64,000 nt of DNA. Source: Pteria penguin. Lineage: Eukaryota > Mollusca > Bivalvia > Pterioida > Pteriidae. The translations under genes and the position numbers were made by a program. The DNA is taken from contig CM068592.1 in assembly GCA_035048485.1 (NCBI GenBank), positions 38,397,501 to 38,461,500 of the forward strand. The letters run 5' to 3'. Shown in pieces: positions 50,501-59,500 of this stretch (positions are counted from its first letter, which is position 1; the number at the start of each line of letters is the position of its first letter). The notes beneath the pieces were generated by a model. The model searched no databases. It saw nothing but the letters and a program-made list of their open reading frames with translations, and was not told where the DNA came from.

Positions 50501-53500
50501 TTTTTAGTTTCTGGAATTTTAAACATAATGCACCCGATTTTGATATTGCATTGTATTCATAGACCTTTTAGCAGGTGAAATAAAAGTAAAACCCCAGACA
50601 TGGCACCCAAAATGGATAAATATTTTGCCTAATACTTAACTTTCACATGTGCTCCATGCCTTTGATCCTGGATCCGCAAATGTAATAATGTGAAAAACGA
50701 AAGTACATAGCAATTGGTTAAATGTGAAAGTTGCACTTAAATACGCTCACCACGAATGCACAAATATACGAATCTTTTGTTCAGATGGTTAGGGTATTAT
50801 TTCACGTCATTGATATGGTAAGGGCATCTGCCTGATGCATCGCACAGAAATTTAATCCGACGCAACAGACCCATTTGAAGCAGTGAGGAGATTGGTGCTC
50901 ATGCATACATGGATTCTGCGATTTTACTATCTTATCCGAAAGAAAGGATTCTATGGAGTGGTAGCGATCAAACGCGAGACCTCGAGGCAACAATGCTGTC
51001 AAATGAGCTACGCTGGCTTGTAACATATAGAGGTCAGACATGTTATAGGATTCCCCACTTCACACTTGATGTTAATGTGGACACTGTAGAGAAGATTTCA
51101 CGACCACATTGCAGTGGAAAATTGATATGATAACACTGAAGTACACAATACTAACTCAATATCTAATGTATCAACACTGAATTAAACAATACTAAATAAC
51201 TACAAACTACATCAACACAGATTATAAAATAAGTAAGAAGTAACTTATACTAAAATTAATACAAAATACATCAACACGAAAGTAGACCATACTAAATCAA
51301 TAGAAAATAAATCAACAATGAGATACACTATACTAAAACAATACAAAAAACATCAACACTGAAGTACAATATACAATATACATCAACTCTGAAATAAGGA
51401 GTACTAAATCACTACAAAATACATCAACACTGAAGTAAACTACACTAACTCAAAACAATATACAACAACATTGATATAAGCAATATTAAATCGCTACAAT
51501 ATTCATCAACACTGAAGTAAACAATACTAAATCAATGGAAAATAAATCAACAATGAGATACACTATACTAAAACGGTAACAATATGTTTCGTCCACAAAA
51601 TACTTCGTCCACTTGCTTCTTCGTCCACTGTTAAGATCGTCCCCAGATAATTCGTCCCCAGACGATTCGTCCACAATGAATAACATAGTAACCACATAAA
51701 AAGGTGATAATTACCTTTCAAGCAACCAATTATGTCATTAATATATACTGTCCACTGTGAGTACATCAAATTAATATTTAACAAAGAGGGTTCGTAAAAA
51801 TGTATTTTGACAGATAAAACGAAAAAAGAATTATCTTAACTTTAAATAAATTTCATGATCGGATACCCAAACTTTATTTGTATGACGATTTCTTGTACTG
51901 TATACATTTTATCTTGATCTTATCTTTCGGTAAAAGGTATTCACATTGATGTACAAATTTCGTATAATTATTACATCCTTAAATACAATAAATTATCATC
52001 ACCTATCTTCCCATGACCTATTAAGTAATCATCATCAACATTCTTCATTTCGATAACATGCACTTGTCCCTAATTATCATCAACTATCATCGCATAACCT
52101 ATTTAACAATCTATTTAAAACTTATTTTCATACTAATATTCATTATGCAATTAATATCGACGAATTTCCAAATTAAATATGAAGATAACACCAAGTATGA
52201 AAATATTATGCTTTTTAAAACTATTATATATCTCATGAATATCAAATTTCAAATTTATCTTTGTCATAAGAATTTCTAAATCTATTACTAACACACTTAA
52301 CGCAATTAGAACTAAAGGTATAGGCAGAGACATATATATGTCTCTGGTATAGGTAATCGATTTAATAGATATAATTATATAATTACATTGTGGACGAATA
52401 AACTAGGGTATTGTGAACGAAACAACTAGTGGACGAATGATCTGGGAATGGATCATCTGGGGACGACTGATCCTGTGGACGAAACATCTAGAAACCTACT
52501 AAAACAATACACAAAACATCAACACTGAAGTTCACTATACTAAAACAATACAAAATACATCAACACTGAAGTACACTATAGTAAATTATTACAACATACA
52601 CCATCACTAAGGTAAGCAATACTACATCAAAGTCAAATACATCAACACTGATGATAACAATATTAAATCAAAGAAATATGAATCACCACTGCAGCACACT
52701 ATACTAATCAATACACAATGCATCAACACTGGAGCACACTATACTAATCAATACACAATGCATCAACACTGCAGCAAACTATACTAAACAATACACAATG
52801 CATCAACACTGGAGTACACTATACTAATCAATACACAATGCATCAACACTGCAGCACACTATACTAATCAATACACAATGCATCGACACTGCAGCACACT
52901 ATACTAATCAATACACAATGCATCAACACTGAAGTACACTATACTAATCAATACACAATGCATCGACACTGCAGCACACTATACTAATCAATACACAATG
53001 CATCGACACTGCAGCACACTATACTAATCAATACACAATGCATCGACACTGCAGCACACTATACTAATCAATACACAATGCATCGACACTGCAGCACACT
53101 ATAAAAATCAATACACAATGCATCAACACTGCAGCACACTATACTAATCAATACACAATGCATCAACACTGCAGCACACTATACTAATCAATACACAATG
53201 CATCAACACTGGAGCACACTATACTAATCAATACACAATGCATCAACACTGCAGCACACTATACTAATCAATACACAATGCTTCAACACTGCAGCACACT
53301 ATACTAATCAATACACAATGCATCAACACTGCAGCACACTATACTAATCAATACACAATGCATCAACACTGCAGCACACTATACTAATCAATACACAATG
53401 CATCAACACTGCAGCACACTATACTAATCAATACACAATGCATCAACACTGCAGCACACTATACTAATCAATACACAATACATCAACACTGGAGTACACT

Positions 53501-56500
53501 ATACTTAATCACTACAAAATACATCAACACTGACTCAAACAATAGTAAATCAATACTAAATACATCAACACTGAATCAAACAATAGTAAATCAATACTAA
53601 ATACATCAACACTGAAGTAAACAATACTAAATGAATACTAAATTTATCAACACTATACTTAACCAATACGAATTTCGTCAACACTGATTGGTAAACGACT
53701 TACTATATGTATAACGGAAAAAATTGTCGATCAAACAAAACTGTATGAGTGCATGCTCTATTTTAATTTTCATGTTACCGTTTTTATTCAACATTCAAAT
53801 GTAAAGATGATGGATAAATCCAAACCACAAGTCCAAAATTCATGAAACCGTAGGACATACAAAATCAGTGAAAATGAAAAACAAATGGGAAAAAAAAAAA
53901 TATGTCTACTTGAAGAGCATATGTGAACCCCTGTGATGGTGTGAGATCAGGTGCCCGGGGAGAGTGAGCATCTCCTGTTTGCTAGCAACACCCGTCACAT
54001 ATACCCAGTAGAAATAGTCAAATCGTGTGAATTCCATATGTATTTATATATGGAGAAGTCGAAGTAGGTAACCTTCTAGTATCGAAGGTGTTAAATCTGT
54101 GTAAAATGATCGGAATCGGTCTCAGTCCAGTATATCATTTAAAAGTCTGGATAACGAGATACCATATGGAGTAATAAGAATCTCGTAACGACCGTAGAAC
54201 TTCCTCAGTGACGTTGCTAGTCTAGCAACATATGAGATCAAATCATAGTTTATTTTATATCTCATGGTTTTGTTTATGTTAACATTTGGCATTAATACAG
54301 GGTGTATTTGTATTAAAATATTTCACTTTTTTTAAGGACACAAACCTGTGATTACATCTGAGAAGATATATCATCAGCGGCATACAAGAGATACCAGTTC
54401 ATTTGTGCAAAATATGTCACTGCAAATGACAGGTGAGGTTGTTAAATGTTTATTTATCTTTTCATGATTTCACCACTGAGTACAAAATTGGTTACACATC
54501 TGAATAAAATGGGAACATAAGATATAGGAAAAGTACAAAATTTTATATTTTTTTTCAAATTTTCTGTAATTAACAGATAACCTTCGGTACTTCTTCGTTT
54601 TAATTCCACAATCAATAGGCTTGTTTACACATTCCTGACAACATATTCTATAAACTGTTCGTGTGTAATAAATTTTTATTACCTCTCTTCAAAAGGAATC
54701 TGTTGATCCTTTTTTATATAGAGAATTATTCATAAATTTTTTAATGTGTGGCCTTTGATTGTGCTGGTTTTACAGTGAGTGCCAAGGTGGGCGAACGTAA
54801 ACCGGTTAACCACACTAATTGATAGACGTTTGTTACTTCAGTTGACAGTCCTAAGTCGGTATCGTAACCACAGCACAATTGAACATTCTTGTAATGTCGT
54901 TTTTCCATGTATATTTTACTATTATCATGTTTTATGTGTGTTTCCTTGGTGATTTTTGTCATACAGCTTTGTCAGATGTCTTCACTTTTCTCTCTTGGAC
55001 TTTTGTCATGTTTATACTTAATAATGTATATTCTATATCGTCTTACTTCACTAATATTTATCACTGCCGATGAGTTTGTATTTCAAAAACCTCTGTCTAA
55101 TGTATATGTGTAATACTTTTTGCGGGTACAAACTCGGTGGAAAGGATTGGTTAAAAAAATCACTATCTCAATGCGCTTAATTCTGCCATTTCTAGATATA
55201 TTATTAATTGTGTCGAATACCATATTTTGTTTTCTCTATCGTAAATTGTTGTACCGTAAAGCATTCACATTAACATGTTATTTGTACTTAATTTCTATAA
55301 ATGCTATGTCTGGATTTGTACAATTTCTTCTCATTTGAACTTTTCCTCTAAAGTAATTGTATAATGGGTTGGTAGACTGAGGAATCAGTTCTGGTCCTGA
55401 TGGTAAACACATAAAAATTCAGAATATGAAGACTGAATCGGTAATTTTCCGTTTTACCCTAACATCACAAGGAGTTATACACGCAGTTCGTTGTAGTCCG
55501 TTGACACTTTATGTCAAATACGTTAGTAATTGATGGTATGTCGCTTTCGCATTCGTATTAACGGTATAAAACAATTCATGGAAATTATTGGCAAAACAAG
55601 TAGGTCAGTTGAAAGATGTAACGGAGAAATTCAAGTAAACGTTGTCTTCATTGCTTCACAGAAATGAAGAGAATTATCCATGAATACTTGACAAGAATTT
55701 ACCCGGTAATTTTCCAGTTACGTAATAGACATGCGTTTTGATCATTGTATGTTTTATCATGGATTTGTCTTCTTCAAATATATTGAAAATAAATCAATGC
55801 AAATTTTAAAGTGATGATAGTTCAAAATGGTTTTACTCCTTCCAAGACGGGAAATCTAATTAAGCTTTATGACAGACACTTGAACGTTCGTATCAAACAT
55901 ACGAAATATACATTTGTACATGTTTCGATGACAAACACATCCGTTAAACAGTAGTTCCAGTACTGATTTAGTATGCTGTAGCATGATTGCTGCGAAGCAA
56001 ACCTCATGACAAATGAAATGAAATGAATAAGCGGAAAAAAGAAACCGTGTTTAGTAATTTTTATATAGATTTATATATAAAATATTATGTTGCATTATGT
56101 ATATCGTTATTTAATATTATGCATTGTCTTTCAATTCAGACAAAGCCGGTGTTGCCTAGTGGATAAGGTGCTCGGCTCGTGATCGAGAGGTCCTGAGTTC
56201 GACTCCTGCCCTGGGCACTCAGGTGTTCTATTTTACGGGTGAGACAGTAAAAATCGAGGTACCGTGTCACAGTAGGCGTGGCATGTTAAAGATCCCTCAC
56301 TGCGTCGGGTGGGTCCGTGGCAAAGGTCTAAATTTGTATGCAATGCATCAGGCAGATGTCGTTACCATATACGTGAAATAATCGTGGAGTAACGTAAATC
56401 AATAATCAATTAATCAATCAATTCAGACGTCAAATCCATTGTCGTGCTGAAGAATCACGATACGCTGATAGTTGTAAATTAATGGAATGACGTGCTGACG

Positions 56501-59500
56501 AACAATGTCGTAACGGTAGCGTGCGCCTCTTAAACTGTCCTCCACTAATCCTCAATAAAAGGGTCCTTCCATGTGTTGCAATTCCACCCCAGACCGTAAC
56601 GCCCCTCCGCCGAAATGGCGGCGCTCAGTCATTTAAGGCATTTTTCAATCACAATTTTATTCCAAAAACCAATGTTTTTTTTCTGTTTCAATACATTGAA
56701 TATTGTCAATGAACGCAAAAAATTCTAATCGATTACTAACCACGTGTCGCTAAGACTCGAGACTCCAGAAAGTATGCTGTGGCTATCAAGGTATTTCGCA
56801 CGCGATGTTTAACAAATTGAGTACTCAGACACACATTTAAATATGCTTGTAATGAACTTTTAGGTATACAGTTATTTTTTCGGCTAGTATAATTTTAAAA
56901 ATGTGCTTAGATAAAGCAAAATGTGTTTATTGTAGATAATTAAAAAATGGAATAATCGAGCATTTCAATTTTAAGAGGAAATCTCTTTTTATCAATGATT
57001 TCTGTTAAAACTTTTTGAATATAATTTTTATTTTACCCAGTAATTAACGCTTTTGCTAATTCGTTCCTGTTTTTTCTTCAAAAGATGCTGAGATTTGCGG
57101 AAAAACTAAAGGATGCTTTCGGTATGTTAAATAGAATTACATATTAATAGTGAAAATTCAGTCAAAGAGATTGGGATGTTATTTCATTTTACTGAAATTC
57201 AGAATATAGATTTACATGGGCTTATGTTATACAACTAACGGTTTTCGGAAGGGGGGAGTTACTGAGATTATTAATCATCGCCTGTCTCTGTCTCTGTAAT
57301 GGTCCATTGGAATAAGACAATACATACAGAAGCCCCGATAAAACGGCTTGCACAGTGTCATCACTGTTTGAAATGTGTCCCTGCATAGAATAGTGTAAGT
57401 CCATAAAGCAAGCAGTTGTCGCCACTAATGAAGTGAAATAGTTTTTAATGTCGGAAGACAAGGAATAAAAAAGAAATAAACCAGTTTCTTGGATTCATTT
57501 TCATGTAAAATATAGCTAGGCTTTTAACTTCCGTTTCAATTGTGCCAGCTTTAACTATATAGAATACGTATGTGATGTTACATTGTTCATCCAATATGTA
57601 GATTTTCACACTAACTAGAATTGATCAAGTAACATCTGACAATTATGAGTAAAAGTAAAAACAATATAACATATATTGTAAGATCAGAGTTTGCCACATT
57701 GACTCATTTCTCGTTTTGTATTTAGTTATGATGCCGATGCAGGATGTGGCCATTTGTCATGTGACTACTTCCTTAGCTATAGCTCGGACGTCAGAAAAGG
57801 AGAGGTGGACATAGAGCTCAGTGGTTATACAGAAGGCTGGATTGGCATTGGTTTCTCTTCCGACAAGGAAATGGTCAGTGATATATGGGAAATTCACTAA
57901 TACATGCTTCATATCATTTTAACTTTTCTACAATATGTATGTTGAGAATCTTAAAGATACAGATCCACTTGATGTCACTTGGAGCTGTGGTTTTTAACTA
58001 TAAACCAATAGAACTTAAAAAAAATATTATACGGTCATAACTATGAATGTAACAGAGAAAAACAAAAAGAGAAAAGTGTTTTAAAAATATAAATTAAAAA
58101 CATCCACCAATTTAAAGAAATGTAATTCAGATTACAATGATAATGATGGCATAAATACAAAGCAGAAGTCGACAAATCATAAAAATCAAAGGCATAGAAA
58201 TCAACATAAACAAAACATAAGATAGAAAGAAAATAAACCAAATAAAATCTATTAAAGAGCATATGAAGACATGAAAAGTAAAATAGGAGTTTAAAATTCT
58301 CCTTTTTCTTAGCAAAAAACCACCAGTTACAACGTCCAGTAGAAATGATTGAAACAGATAAACTCCAAATTTAGAAGTGTCATTTTAGTGATAAAATTTA
58401 TCATGTCATCTGACTTAACGTTATAACGATTACAGCTTCTCATACAACACAAAACCTGAACAACAATAATAATTAATAATCATGATAGCCTTTAGAGGTG
58501 ATATTACACATTAGATCGCTTTAGCATGGTTTGAATCTTTACTTAAATATTTTATTAACCATAAATGTGATACATGATGAGTTTATTTTAAAACAGTTTA
58601 CATTCTCTTTATATGTAAATATAAAAACGAACTATGTATTGCACCATTTAGATAGATGTTTTTATTTATATCATGCACAGTACATATGATATGATGTACA
58701 CTGAACACGTGCGTAATGATTTGCCTTTATGAGCAGTGATATGTAAATTACTCCCCTAAAATTCTAAAATATCCAAACTCTATTATTATAAAGGTAATAT
58801 ATATCTTTAATCCAGGGAGGAGAGGATGACATCATTGTGTGTGTTAAGAAGCACAGTAAAAGTTTGGAAATTGATATTCAAGCCTATGTATCTGTAAGTC
58901 GACATATCCGACCAGACCTGAAGTATCCGCATTTCGCCAATCTGACACACGCTCAAGTACGGGATGGATATATGTATTGCCGCTTTACTGTGCCTTTCAG
59001 TAGACCTCATGTGGACTCCAGACGATACCTTGACCTTACCAATGATTGGTTCCAAATGTATGCTCGTGGGCCATTACGTAACGGTCAGTAGTCAGTTGTG
59101 TTGTCCTGTTAAAGTCTAACTAAGATAAATGAGAAAATTTATAACTATAAATATATATGTAACTTATTAATTAATTATAACATATGTATGTATATGTATA
59201 TATTACGAATACTCATTCTGATCTATTCAAAAGGACTTGAGGTCAAAGAAACCACAGAAAGTAGTAATTCTAATATGTTATTCCAGAGCATTTTCAAATT
59301 ACAATGACTTTGTTCTGAGGGCTAGGCGACTTTCAGTTAAGCTGCTCAACCAGGGTTATATATGTGCTAGACTAGCAACGTCACTGAGGAAGTTCTACGG
59401 TCGTTAGGAGTCTCTTATTTCTCCATATGATATCTCGTTATCCAGACTTTTAAATGATATTCTGGACTGAGACCGATTCCGATCATTTTACACAGATTTG

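Noticed and set aside
57222..57461. 79-codon minus-strand frame inside intron 5
   Set aside because: It lies antisense between two exons of the DOMON gene, with no domain or splice support.
58807..59055. 82-codon minus-strand frame over exon 7
   Set aside because: It is the antisense shadow of a coding exon.
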